A stretch of 29,632 nt of DNA from Protostelium mycophagum (lineage: Eukaryota; Evosea; Variosea; Protosteliida; Protosteliaceae), in the NCBI GenBank assembly GCA_002081555.1, contig MZNV01002219.1:1-29632 (forward strand), given 5' to 3'. Within the stretch, counting starts at the first letter, position 1. Each line of letters starts with the position of its first letter. The notes under the pieces were generated by a model. It made no database searches and had not been told where the DNA came from. It worked only from the letters and a program-made list of their open reading frames with translations. The translations under genes and the position numbers were made by a program. This document shows positions 1-10,747 of the stretch, in pieces.

Positions 1-1358
1 GAGAAGAGGTGTGTACATAACACCCCAGAAAACTCACAGAAATTTCAGGTGAAAGTCATCTCTGTCGACAACGTTGCAGAGGGATGTACATGGACAAGGG
101 TGGAAAATAACTTGGGAGAGCAAGGCCTCATCCCACGATCCCGCATCATGATCATCGAAGACAAGGTGAGAGAAATTTCACGTCAAAGTGTCATTCTGAC
201 AGATTCGACAGGTCACGACAGTATCTGACGCGCAGGAATCCATCAAGTTGAGCTCTGTGACCATCACAAGCGTTGATGACCCGGACATCGTGAAGCAAGG
301 CTATCTCCTCAAGGTAAAATTCACATCACTTTGTATTGCGGAAAAAGAGCTGCAAAGTTTGGTACTGCGGCAGAGCTGTATATGATTGGTACTGCGGCAG
401 AGCTGCATAGATTGGTACTGCGGCAGAGCCGCAGTAGAAGCTTACAGTGCGGCACAGCCGCAGCACAATTTTCCAGTGCGGCACAGCCGCAGCACAATTT
501 TACAGTGCGGCACAGCCGCAGTAGAAGCTTACAATACGGTACAACTGCAGTAGAAATTTACAGTACGGCACAGCCGCAGTATAATTTTACAGTGCGGCAC
601 AGCCGCAGCAGAGGCTTACAGTGCGGCACAGCCGCAACACTAAAAACATTCACAAAACAGTGAAAAATTCTGCCAAAAATATGATGCAGCAGGAAAATCA
701 TTCCAAAACATTCGAAAGAATCTGAATTTTTTTCTAGCGGAGCGGGCTCCGGCGGAACTGGAAATCCCGTTTCTTCATCTTGAATCCGGTCGGTCTAACC
801 TACTACACAGTACGGCACAGCCGCAGTATAATTTTACAGTGCGGCACAGCCGCAGCAGAGGCTTACAGTGCGGCACAGCCGTAGAAGTTTACAGTGCGGC
901 ACAGCCGTAGAAGTTTACAGTGCGGCACAGCCGCAACACTAAAAACATTCACAAAACAGTGAAAAATTCTGCCAAAAAATATGATGCAGCAGGAAAATCA
1001 TTCCAAAACATTCGAAAAAATCTGATTTTTTTTCTAGCGGAGCGGGCTCCGGCGGAACTGGAAATCCCGTTTCTTCATCTTGAATCCGGTCGGTCTAACC
1101 TACTACCACTCACAACATTCCGGGAAAATCCCGCTGGGACATTTGAACTTGCAAGAGGACCGCGCCAACATCCACATCGAGAAGGCGGAGGTCACGGACA
1201 AGCTCGGATCATCAAAGAATGTGTTCATGATCAAAGTGCCGCATCGGAAAGAGATGTATATTGACGCGGGGACCTCTATAGAGCTTGAAGCCTGGATCAC
1301 AGCTCTTGAAACAGTTTTGGGCAAAGAAACCGTCTTGACGAGTTTTCCTCCGACATAA
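1..1358 (+). CDS. SH3-PH domain protein, 3' part (5' end outside window)
   Basis: Four exons are visible: 1-8, 49-165, 212-313 and 1038-1358, all joining in phase 0. Exon 49-165 reads like the C-terminal half of an SH3 fold (a CTWTRVEN strand, then GEQGLIPRSRI, the usual W...GLIP pattern). The last two exons join precisely inside a PH domain: VKQGYLLK | RSGLRRNWKSRFFIL, then LTYYHS, a KNVFMIKV strand and the C-terminal helix with its conserved Trp (LEAWITAL). PH domains bind phosphoinositides or proteins at membranes and SH3 domains bind Pro-rich partners, so a membrane or cytoskeletal adaptor is likely (inference). The stop is at 1356-1358. The last intron (314-1037, 724 nt) is unusually long here and is filled by a minisatellite plus a duplicated piece of the final exon. 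The identity of the full protein cannot be told from this fragment. Confidence 0.8.
343..935 (+). repeat. Minisatellite of GCGGCACAGCCGC-type units in SH3-PH intron
   Basis: Roughly 25-30 bp units repeat imperfectly in two blocks (about 343-640 and 808-935). Each is centred on the palindrome-like core GCGGCACAGCCGC (or GCGGCAGAGC) followed by an A/T-rich spacer such as AGTATAATTTTACAGT or AGAAGCTTACAGT. The blocks are separated by a segment also present further downstream, so they arose by local duplication. The unit core belongs to the same 13-bp family found singly in other introns of the window. Confidence 0.9.
559..1107 (+). repeat. Tandem duplication including acceptor and start of PH exon
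   Basis: A segment of about 250 bp (about 559-808) is repeated at about 809-1107. It contains repeat units, about 95 bp of intron, a polypyrimidine-TCTAG acceptor and the first 71 bp of the final PH exon. The exon part of copy 1 (738-808) is identical to 1038-1108. The upstream intron part differs by only a few bases. Copy 2 carries about 51 bp of extra repeat units, so it expanded after the duplication. Copy 1 ends in repeat sequence, so the upstream acceptor is a decoy. Confidence 0.9.
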
Positions 1359-1480
1359 AATTATTTAAATTCGAGTTGTAGTTCGGAGATATTTTAGACC
1401 AAAAAATTCCGCTCAAAAAATTGGTCACAGAGGTTTTCCTTTGGATATTTCAAAGACACAAAACAACACCAACAACCATC

Positions 1481-3343
1481 ATGACCCCATCTCCTGCCAG
1501 AAACAGCCAAGTTGAAACCACGACTGGTCTGAATGCTGAAGAACACGCTGTTCAACGCCTTCCCCAAGAGCTTTCCAAATGTTTGGAGAAAGCAATTCCG
1601 ATCGATAGGCAGCATTTGAACACGACACGCGGGGAGATCAGAACAACTTCCTCCATGTTGACCAACATCTTCGTGCTAGTCATCGAGAGACCCGAGGCCT
1701 TCGCGTCTCCCAAGTACACCTTCACCTTCATCCGTGAGCTCTTCGATAGAGCATCCGAAGAGGTGCAAAGTGACATCGGTCTCTTGGCATTCGCCCTGCT
1801 GCTGCCAGAGCAGGACAGCCCCCAGAATGTCATTCACTTCTGCATCCAATTATTGCGAGGTCTCAGACGTGGAGCTGTACATGAAATGATGAAGAACAAG
1901 GCCGTCATTGCGCGCGTCAGTGAACAAGTCGCGAAAGTGTGAGGCGCATCATCATTGATGTCCCAGTAACACTTTTGACAGGTCATCCGATCCTATTTCC
2001 CCTGACCGCACTTGCAACACGACCGGCCAAGAGTTGAAGCGCATTCAGAAACTGATGTCCGATGTGGAATCACAGCAAAAGATGACAGATGAGGCCCTCC
2101 GGAGCATTATTGGAAGAAACATGGACTCTCATCTCTCTCATCACAAGAACCGAAAAGTGGTAAGCCAAGTGGTGCCAATTACTGGTGTTTGCGGCAAAGC
2201 CACAGATCACCAAAAACAGCAAGAACAAGGGGCTGACAGCTTTCAGATCGCAGATTGCAGAATCAAGATAGATCGCCTCAAGAAAACAATTGAAGAGCAC
2301 GAGCGAACCATTGACCAAGTAGAAGAAAAGTGTCTGCTGATTCAGAAGGATTTGGAGGAGGGAGCCCAAGAAGAGGATGAGAAAGCATTGACTGCGGCAC
2401 AGCTCAACGTCGATATCTCCGATCTGAAATTGACTCAAGAAAAGCTGCAGAAAAAACTTGATGTCCACAAGCAGAATGTCAATGACCTCATCAAGGGCAA
2501 GTCCTTACAGATCGAGCAGGTCAGGCACAAATCTCTCAAGTTGATTTTCTGAAGCCCATCCAGATTATCTCCATGCTGAAGGAATTGGGGTGTTCAACCG
2601 TGACTCTACAAATGTGAGATGTCGAAGAATGAAATGCACCCTGACCGTGACAGTGCCCAGAGGAAAGGGATGACCTGCAACTATCTGATGGGATGGGAAC
2701 ACCAGCAGATGCTGGATAGCGGAGTGCCTCTGACGGACGCACTCAAGATAGCTTTTTTCAGGAGAAAGTAGGCGCTCCTCTTTGCTCCCAATATTGCATC
2801 AATACTTTCACGAAGATTAACTGGGATGACATGTCGCAGGAACAGCTCCAAGATGGATGGGGAAGTAGAAGAGGAGTATTGGACGGTTGAAGATGTGACA
2901 AACTGGTTGCAATCACTTCCGAAGGGAGCGAACGCAATAGAAGCTTTCAAGAGAGAAGAGGTAATGCAATGCTCGCATCAATCTTATTAAAGTACTTGTA
3001 GATCGATGGAGTGGGTATCGTCCAGTTGATTGTGACAAACTTCATGGACAAGATTGGAGTAGATAGCTGTGAAGCACAAGAAGATATTTTGGCGGCTGTT
3101 GAGAGATTGCCAGGAAGATACAAGATGATCCCAAAGGAGATGATCTGCCCACTGTCGGACAGATTGATGACTGAGCCAGTCATCGCCTCTGACGGCCACA
3201 CTTATGAGAAGGCGGCCATCACCAACTACATCAACAGTGGAGGTCTGTACTCTCCCTTGGAAGAGGAGCTCCTGACTGCAGACCTCCTGCCCAACAGAAG
3301 GCTGAAAGAGAAGATCAAGCCGTTCTTGTCCGCCAGGGGATAA
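1481..3343 (+). CDS. SAM and U-box domain protein (E3 ubiquitin ligase-like)
   Basis: Exons 1481-1938, 1982-2519, 2564-2613, 2654-2767, 2840-2960 and 3002-3343 give about 540 residues in consistent phase. A further 60-nt in-frame intron at 2160-2219 (strong GTAAG donor, imperfect GC palindrome inside) would give about 520. The N-terminal ~150 residues are helical and unassigned. Residues ~160-350 are charged and coiled-coil-like. A SAM domain follows (YWTVEDVTNWLQSL ... GIVQLIVTNFMDKIGV, about 397-450). A C-terminal U-box follows (EMICPLSDRLMTEP, ASDGHTYEKAAI, LLPNRRLKEKI, about 467-538), the fold that recruits E2 enzymes without zinc. A role as a self-associating ubiquitin ligase is inference. 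The start is the ATG after AACCATC. Its 3' end faces the AN1 gene (convergent, 169 bp). Confidence 0.82.
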
Positions 3344-3512
3344 ACTTGATGATTTCTCATCTTCTTTTGTGTGATGGATTTAGAATTCACGGTGACTGCT
3401 GTCCTGCTCTCAGTTTGACACGTTTGACATGTCTACGTCTTTTCCACAAGAAACCAACAACCCGCTGAAAATTGTCGATTCTTTTCAATGACAAAACGTC
3501 TTGCCGTCCTCT

Positions 3513-4278
3513 TTATTTAGATATCGGTAAGACCTTCGCTGACACGACCCTCGGGTTCGCCTTTGTGAGTTCCTCTCTCGCCTTTGTTCTATAGTCGAAG
3601 GGACACAAGTGTTCCTCGGGGTACCGATGTGCGCTGCAAAAGTGCTCCTCGCATCTGCATTTGATGCCGGTAAGGCCGATCTTCTTGGTGCATTTGTGGC
3701 ATCTCGATTGAGCGAGTTCTAAATCTTTGATGTCTAATACGGTCTCATCGTTGGTGATGAGGTTAGAGGCGTCCTCTACGGGGTCGAGGACGTGGTCGAC
3801 GTCGACATCCCTGGCCTTTTTCCTGGAAATTTTGGGGGTGTCCTCATCGTCCGTGGAGTCTGGTGTCGACGTTGTAGATGAGGGACTTTTTCGTTTTTTG
3901 TGTAACTTGGAGGCTCTTCTCTGTTCTACAAGCCTTTCTACGACCTCGCCCGTTATGCGATTATCGTTTATTTTCATCTTGACTCGCTCTCCACTCAGGT
4001 TCTCTACTTCCTAGAAAGACTGAGGGACTTGAAAATGAGGTCAAAGACATACCATCACGATCTGTGTGACAATATATACAGAAGATCTCTCCTCGATGCC
4101 GTAATCGAGAACCGTTTGAGAGTCATTCAAAACAATACCCTTGTAGACAAGACTATAGTTGTTGGGCAGATTCACCTGACTTCATCAATATCTATCTTCG
4201 GAGGTGTTTGAGTCTGTGTATAGTGGAGTCCGTGCTGATGTCTAGAAATACCCTCCTGCTGCCATTCTTAACGAACAT
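3513..4278 (-). CDS. Ubiquitin-like/AN1 zinc-finger protein (ZFAND4-like), 5' part disrupted
   Basis: Exons read from the right: about 4195-4278, 4053-4175 and 3513-4010. The first begins MFVKNGSRRVFLDIS and the second has YSLVYKGIVLND...DYGIEERSSVYIV; together they form a ubiquitin-like fold. A basic/Ser-rich linker follows. The C-terminal AN1 finger has C-x2-C (CHKC), GIKCRCEEHFCSAHRYPEEHLC and H/C ligands in the expected order. ZFAND4-type proteins pair an N-terminal UBL with C-terminal AN1 and are linked to ubiquitin/proteasome biology. Anomaly: exon 1 runs into TAG (4192-4194). The next exon begins at a good CAG acceptor only 19 nt later, with no GT donor between. The skipped bases read KIDIDEV in another frame, which fits the UBL helix. 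This is a non-canonical intron, a pair of frameshifts, or sequencing error. Confidence 0.72.
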
Positions 4279-4872
4279 TATGAGGAGTAAGAGTGTAAGA
4301 TAGTGGGTTTTCTAGCGTTACAGAAGAGAGCTGTGCGTATTGACACCGTCAAGGGTGTATGATGTTGAGCCAGTCCGAGTCCAAAATATGTCTAGTTGTT
4401 GATGATACGCGTCGTGTAGTTTTCGTCGCGCTGTCCTCTTCACTTATAATGGAACTCCCTCTCGGCTGGCTCTGATGCTTCCCCCACAAGCTCTGAGTGG
4501 TCGTCAAAATCACCGTCGACATCCTTAAGAAAAACCCAACCGAACTCTACGTAACCAAAACGTCTACAAACGTCTTAGGACACGCGCACGTCATGTTTTA
4601 AGAGGATCATATCTCGGGTGGATGTGGTTGCAAGAGATAACTATATCATTTGTGTCTGAAAAAGATCGAAATCATCTATGAAAATATATCTGGATATTCA
4701 TCGAATTATTCGTCTATAAGAATGGAAACAAAAGAGGTGATAAAGAGATCTAAAAATATATTTCTGTCTTCTGATGATGGTGCATGCTTGAGCTTGTCGG
4801 AAAGTGTAGTAAAATAATTCACCTTTGCTCCAGAAAATTCAGGCAAGTGCCGAACCATTTGGGCCATCAATC
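4279..4872. other. Intergenic, no gene seen (divergent promoter region)
   Basis: This stretch lies between the start of the UBL-AN1 gene (-) and the start of the UIM-UBX gene (+). It is AT-rich from about 4615 to 4790. No ORF on either strand gives a recognisable domain or a phase-consistent spliced model. A possible 5' UTR acceptor (AAAATTCAG) lies about 30 bp upstream of the + start codon. Confidence 0.6.
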
Positions 4873-7607
4873 ATGGCAGATGATGAGAGGATACAACAGC
4901 TACAAAGAGAAATGCAGAGAGCTAAAGCACATTTTGAAGCACTCGAGCAAGAGTTGGGAAGGGTGAGAGGACAACAACAGCCCGATCAAGAAATGGACTT
5001 GGATGGTTACGATTCTGAAGAAGAACTCAGGTGTGTTGTCACTTCACTCATTTGTGACATCATTCAGACGAGTGCTGGAGTGGTCGAAAAATGAACAACT
5101 TCAAAAACAAGAAGAAGAATATCAGGTACGTATTGATGTTTCTCAAACAATCAAAACTGAAGATCGATAGAGAGAGATGCAGGAACAGAGGACAAAGAAT
5201 AGACCCAGTAATACAGTCGGTTTGATCGATTCAGAATCAGGTCGGTCTGTCTTCATCAAACCAACACTTCTAATGTTTCAGATGATGAGATCGACGAGAC
5301 ACAGCTGGCCATCATGATGTCTTTAGAGGAGGGAAGAAGGAGCCAAGAAAGAGAAACCAGAGAGTTGATGGCCAGAATACAGAGAGAAACACTCAAAGTA
5401 GATGATCACTCTTCTTCTTCACCAAATGTACATTTCGATCTGAAGAACATTGAAATATCTTTCTGCAAAACAAAATCGAAAATAATATTATTAATTGAGA
5501 TCAGGAACATGAGGAACAACAAAGACGTCTCCAGCGCGGCAATTCGCAAAGCATCTCAGGTGAAATATTACACTTATTTACTTTAAAATAACTGGTTGTA
5601 GATGACCGAAGTTTGAACTCGTCCAGTGCAGTGCTGAGAGGTCAAATACGGGCGGGAATCAGAAGGCCCTCTCTACAACCTGCCAACAGGTCTCCTCCAC
5701 GCGTTGTAGAGCCTCAAGATAGTTCTCTGGATGCTTACAACGGGTAAATTCTATATTTAAAATTCTATCGAAAATGTCGACACTTTATAGATTTGACAAT
5801 TATGTCGACGCGGAGGCAGAGGCCATCAGGAGATCACTCGAAGAGGTATCGGCACAAAGAATTGATCCCGCCCCAGTCTCCCCCCCTCGACCCCAGTACA
5901 AGTCTCCTGAACGGAGATACTTCCCAGACTCCCGCCGGGTGAAGAGTGTCGACGTTCTAGAGAGGGTCAACGAGTCCGCTGTACATCAAGAGAGATTAGA
6001 ACAAGAGAGAAAGGAGCATGAAGAGAGGGAGAGAAGGAGAAGGGTGAGTTGTAGACGCGATATTTAGACGCGTTGTAGATGGACATTTGGGTGTTGTAGA
6101 TGGATATTTGGTGTTGTAGATGGTGAAGATAATAGATAAGAGAGAGGAGAGAGAAGGAGAGATTGGACAGGGAGAAGAGGGACATAGAACAACAAGAATC
6201 CCACAGATTAGCCATAGAAAGAAGGTCAGTCAGATTCAAAAAAGAGTCGCCGGTTTGGTTCGATCCCGGAACCATCGGATCATCTGAACGGAACAGACAA
6301 CGAGAACAGACAGAAGCTGAGGAGGTTCTTAAGAAGGAGAGAGAGGCCGAGCAACAGAGACAGAGGGAGTTGCAACAGCAGAGGAGACAGAAAAGGATGG
6401 ACAGGCTCGTTGTAGATAGACAGAACGCGCAGCGCGCAGCCATCCAAAACAGGTTTCGAATTCTGTTCGTGCTTCTGGATTTGAATTTCGAATCTGTGAG
6501 AGGGCGGGAAAATCGGGGTGATTGACCGTTGTAGACAGAGGAGTTTGAATGATGCGGCTGAAGCCGCCAGAATAGAAGAAAGAAAGCTTGAGGTGGACGC
6601 GAGAAGACTTAATGAAGAGAGGGTAGCAAAGATGTTGATGCAAGAGGAGGCAGAGAGGTGACTTTCCGTGATGAATAAGTTTTCACAGTGTACCGTGTGA
6701 AATGGTTTCTTTTATTAAATTTGAAATTTAAATCTCTCATTCAAATTGATCTCATGATTATAGAGTTCAAAAGATGATGTCATCTTTAGTATTCAAACCT
6801 CCCAATGCCCAACGTCCATCTACAGCTGTAAAACGCTCGTCTACAATCACAAAACCATCATCTACAATCACGAAACCACCATCTACAACGAGACAATTGA
6901 CCGAGAGGGAGATACAAGACATAGAATACGCAGAGATGATGAATAAAGATATCTTAGATGAGATGAGAAGACAAGAAAGGGAGGATGAAGAAGCAAAGGA
7001 AGCCGGTACCTCTTTAGATATATTTTATAATGGTGCATGTGTAACAGACCGAGTCATGTCTAAATGAGCTTTGGGATTTGTCATTTTGAAATAGATTAGA
7101 AGACCTGAGATACAGTTAAAATCACATTTCTAGCTCTTTGGGATTCTTTGTACATGTTTTGAAATTCTTTAGAGGAGGAAGCTGCCGTGCACATGTCAAG
7201 AGAATCAAGATGGGAGAATGTGGGTTATAACTGTCTTGATTTATTCTGAATCTACAACAGCTCGCCAGTGAGTTTAGAGAAAAATATTCGGAAGAGCCGA
7301 AGGGTGCCGATTCCGTAACTTTCAGGATAATTCTACCAAATAACTCGCGAATTTCCAGGAAATTCTCCAAAAAGGACCCCATACACGTCATCAAAATGTT
7401 TGTCTACAACGAGGTGACGTAAACTCGACGAGACAAAATGTCGACATTGTACAGGCGAGGGGGGATCCCGAGTTGAAGACCATGTTGATCGACAGGGAAT
7501 GGAACCTCGCGTCGACACATCCGAGAGTTTTGTTGGACAACACGCACCAAACTATAGAGGAGGCGGGGCTCTCATCTTGCGCGTTGGCCGTCGAGTTTGA
7601 TACATAA
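4873..7607 (+). CDS. UIM-UBX domain protein, putative Cdc48/p97 adaptor
   Basis: Thirteen exons join in exact phase to 628 residues: 4873-5030, 5068-5125, 5171-5240, 5282-5397, 5505-5559, 5602-5743, 5791-6043, 6136-6452, 6535-6657, 6764-7005, 7173-7219, 7261-7413 and 7455-7607. Two ubiquitin-interacting motifs are visible: TQLAIMMSLEEG (about residue 100) and AEAIRRSLEEV (about 210), each with the acidic/Ala/Ser pattern. A long Glu/Arg/Gln-rich coiled coil follows (about 260-435), then a Pro/Ser/Thr stretch repeating SSTITKP. The C-terminal ~100 residues form a UBX domain: SVTFRIILPNNSRISRKF, then WNLASTHPRVLL and TIEEAGLSSCALAVEF. UBX domains bind Cdc48/p97 and UIMs bind ubiquitin, so coupling ubiquitylated clients to p97 is the likely job. 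No UBA or UAS domain is seen, unlike UBXN7/FAF1. The intron at 7006-7172 is long and could hide a micro-exon. Confidence 0.85.
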
Positions 7608-7696
7608 AGAGTCCTTTTGAATGCGTACATAGATTTCGTCAAGATGTCATTGTAGATGGACTATACTTATTCCGTAGAATTTATTGCTTTTATACA

Positions 7697-8591
7697 TCAG
7701 TTAGCACCAGCGGCCTTGCCGAAAAATCCGTTCAGAATGTCAAAGCGGTTCTTCTCGCCACCGATGATGTTCTTTAAGATGCTGAGGTTGTTGATGAGTC
7801 CAGCGCTGAAGTCATCGTTGCTTCTCATTGCACGTAGGACATTGAAGTTGAAGGTGTCATCGTTGACGAGGTTGGAGATGATGTCGGCATCTTCGAAAAA
7901 GTCTCTTTTAGAGGCACCTGGGATGTGTCATCTTTTTTACGTCGTAAATGAGCACCTGCTCCCTTGCCGGAGAAGATGTTGACGATGTCGAATCGGTTCT
8001 TCTCTCCCCCAATGAGGTTCTTTAAGACACTGATGTCATTGATGAGTCCAGCGGAAGCGTCTCCAGATCTCTTGAAGGTGGAATCACGAGCTTGTACTAT
8101 GTCAATTTGTGTACAGAGGAGGCTTCTACTCACCCAGAATTCCTTCTAAGATATCAAGGTTGGTCATCTTGGAGTTGAAAATGTTGTTGACGATGTCGAT
8201 CTTGTTATTAAAGTCTCTCTTCCCCATTCCAGCCGCATCACCTTCTGAAAGTCAATAAATGTATCTTCGTCTACAACGAGGAAATTTCACCGAAAAATCC
8301 GTTGAGAATATCGAAGCGGTTCTTCTCGCCACCGACTATGTTCTTTAAGACGCTGATGTCATTGATGCCGCCCAAGCTGGAGTCCGCAAACTGGCCCATA
8401 ATGTAGTTGTAGAACTCGTTGTCGAAGACTGTGCCGACAGTTTCGGCCTTGTAAATTCCGCTAAAAGTCTCGGAAAAGTCCTCGAATTTCTCGGTAAATT
8501 GCTCGGTGGAAACATGGGGGATCTTGTCGGTGACTTGTGCGGAAGCGAGGCATACCGCTATTGCGAGGCCAAAGAGGACGTTGGTTTTCAT
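7697..8591 (-). CDS. Secreted protein with alternating repeat modules, family unknown
   Basis: Four exons (8291-8591, 8134-8244, 7956-8090, 7697-7917) give 255 residues in exact phase. It starts with a clear signal peptide (MKTNVLFGLAIAVCLASAQ). Two kinds of module alternate. Module A is [L/G]INDISVLKN, then I-x-GGEKNRFDI, then NGFF, at about residues 73-100, 152-178 and 222-249. Module B is KRDF...DI(I/V)(N/S)N followed by a Leu-rich segment, at about 109-137 and 188-216. Copies of A are nearly identical, so they duplicated recently or are under strong constraint. There are no cysteines in the modules and no recognisable catalytic motif. The product is presumably extracellular or in a secretory compartment; function unknown. 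A second in-frame Met 30 codons upstream is possible, but it would spoil the signal peptide. It is divergent from the EFHB-like gene. Confidence 0.8.
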
Positions 8592-8899
8592 GTCGTTTGT
8601 TGATATTGAGTACAGAAGTGCGTTGATTATGGATGCAGACTCCCGAAATGTTTCACCCAGACTCCAGCATTTGGAAGACACAAGTTAGGTGACGTTGTGG
8701 ATAATGTCAGATATTATATGGAAGTAGGGTTCCTGGAGGACAGTGTGGAAGATTCTTCGGTGGCAGCTCTTTTTCCAAAGATTTCCAGAGAAAGAAAAAC
8801 ACTTATTTTGCGTTGTAGATGAGTATGGCACGGTGTGACAATATAATTCTATAAATAGATCGAAGACAGTTTTCGGCGAAGTGGAGGCCAAACCTCATC
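8592..8899. other. Intergenic promoter region between divergent genes
   Basis: Separates the secreted-repeat gene (-) from the EFHB-like gene (+). No coding signal of its own was seen on either strand. A GCGTTGTAGATGAG copy of the recurrent motif lies at about 8810. Confidence 0.6.
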
Positions 8900-10574
8900 A
8901 TGAAGGAAAAGAAGGTGTTGAAATTGCCAAGTCTAAATAAACTGGTGAGTATTGTCGCTACGATCATTGATCTTGACATCACCAGCCGGACGTTGGCCTT
9001 CTAAAATACGATGATAAAAAACCTCCTACACCACCTCATGTTCAAAAATTTAGACCTGCGTCACCAGGCAAAGCCACAATACATCCAGGAAGGGCGGATG
9101 ATCCACCTAGAGCAGATGCGACATACGGGAATCGAATCAAATATTCAGAAGGAGTGAGTTCTCGATAGTGATTGCAGAATCGCGGTGTGATTGATTGTAT
9201 GTGCTGACTGAAAAAGTTGGATCAAACAATGTACCCAAAAGCGAATAAATTATTGCAAGAGGACATCTCACGGAAAGAGGAAGTATACAACAGATCGCCC
9301 ATTGGTAGATCGAAGAAAAATCCACTTAATGCACCCCCTAATCCACAGGCTACTTTTGGAATCACCACAAATTTTGGAGACGGTAATCATTCGACACATG
9401 TTTTGCGTCACAAAATTGCACCGTATTCGCAAGAGTCAGTGTACAGATATTTTCAGTTTCAAAATAATGCATATATTCCCAACGTTTCATATATATTGTA
9501 TTGTATTGTATTCACCCCTACTAGGTGTAGATGTAGCCTTGAATTTTGAAGAAAAACCGGTGACACAAGAAGTCATAGAGAGAAGCAAGAGGTACCACCG
9601 CACACAAGAACCTGGAGAGCAGCGGAAACTGTATTATGACTGGGAGTCCACAGGTCTGAACCCCAACACACACAGCTTCGGGAAGACATCTAATCCAGAG
9701 AGAATTGGTGTGCACACTGCTATGGATTGGTATATGGGTGGGAAATTTGTTTTTCTTCGTAGTTATATTTATTATAGATGAGGAGATTATATCTTCTTTA
9801 CTATCAGTCACTGCAACAATAATAATAAAAATCACGCAAAACATCACAATTAATTTCTGTAGATGAAGAGGCAGACGAAGAGAGAAAGAGATACCTTCAA
9901 AGTCTTAAAGGGTCAGCTGAGAATTCCAAGAAATTTCATTGATGATTCACAGGAGCAAAGATATCGCGGAGCAACACGGCCCAGACGTGATATATGGGCG
10001 AAAGACACGATTTTTCGACAATGCAACAGATATATCGATGGGTGGTTATGACCAACACGTTTCGGCTGATGATGAGATTGGCAAGTGCATCAAGCCCGGT
10101 CTCTCTAATACCATTAGTGAGTGAAAAAATAAAATTATCATTGTTCATTTTGCAGATGGCGCGAGATCTGATGGAACAGCGTTTGGAATTTCCACAATAA
10201 AATCGCCCAACTCGGGGGCTTTCACGAAAAAAAATAATGCTCCAAAATCGGTATGTCTCGTTGTAAATTAGATAAGATGAAACTGACTGGTTGTAGAGGG
10301 CGGATCATTACTCCAAGACATCAGTGTTTGATCAAGGTAAAGGAGGCTACGAAGAGGACTGGAACAAGCCCAGAACAGATACAGAGGTGACACATTGACA
10401 CCAAGTGTCATTCTGACACTTTGACAGCTGCTAGATCTGGCCATGTCCGCCGGTATTGTGGATGGAGAAGATCTACACAACTTGATCATGGAAGAGCTGA
10501 CAAAGAATCACGCCGTTCTTAACGTCTCTAATTACCAACACGCCCTCTCTCTATACCATGCAAACCAGTTATGA
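8900..10574 (+). CDS. EFHB/CFAP21-like axonemal protein
   Basis: Nine exons (8900-8944, 8986-9153, 9217-9382, 9525-9737, 9863-9911, 9953-10116, 10156-10250, 10297-10386, 10428-10574) join exactly to 378 residues. The layout matches the EFHB family as I know it: a PPTPPHVQKFR segment, PGRADDPPRAD, then spaced modules containing TYGNRIKYSEG, a YNRSPIGRSKKNPL stretch, TFGI, NTHSFGKTSN...TAMDW, VIYGRK and AFGIST. EFHB/CFAP21 is a microtubule-inner protein of ciliary doublets; vertebrate members have C-terminal EF-hands. No canonical DxDxDG loop is seen here (the tail has only SAGIVDGEDLHNLI), so calcium binding is doubtful. If the call is right, the organism builds cilia at some stage. The gene ends convergently with the diacylglycerol kinase gene. 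Confidence 0.68.
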
Positions 10575-10747
10575 GCAGTTGCTTAGAACACCAGAGAAAA
10601 CTCCACTCGGCGATGACAGTAGACAAATAAATATTTGCTCGCGGGAAAATCTCATCAAAAATCATTCTATCTACAACATTCTATCTTCGCCTCTGTACCG
10701 TCGTCATGGAGATGTCATGTCATCATTGGTGAAATTTCTTCCAGTTT

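Noticed and set aside
331-663. 110-codon open frame in the SH3-PH intron
   Set aside because: It is a translation of the minisatellite, with no start context, and lies inside an intron defined by precise PH-domain joining.
6551-6563. GCGGCTGAAGCCGCC in the UIM-UBX gene as another palindrome family member
   Set aside because: It is in coding sequence (DAAEAA) with a differing centre length, so chance is the simpler explanation.
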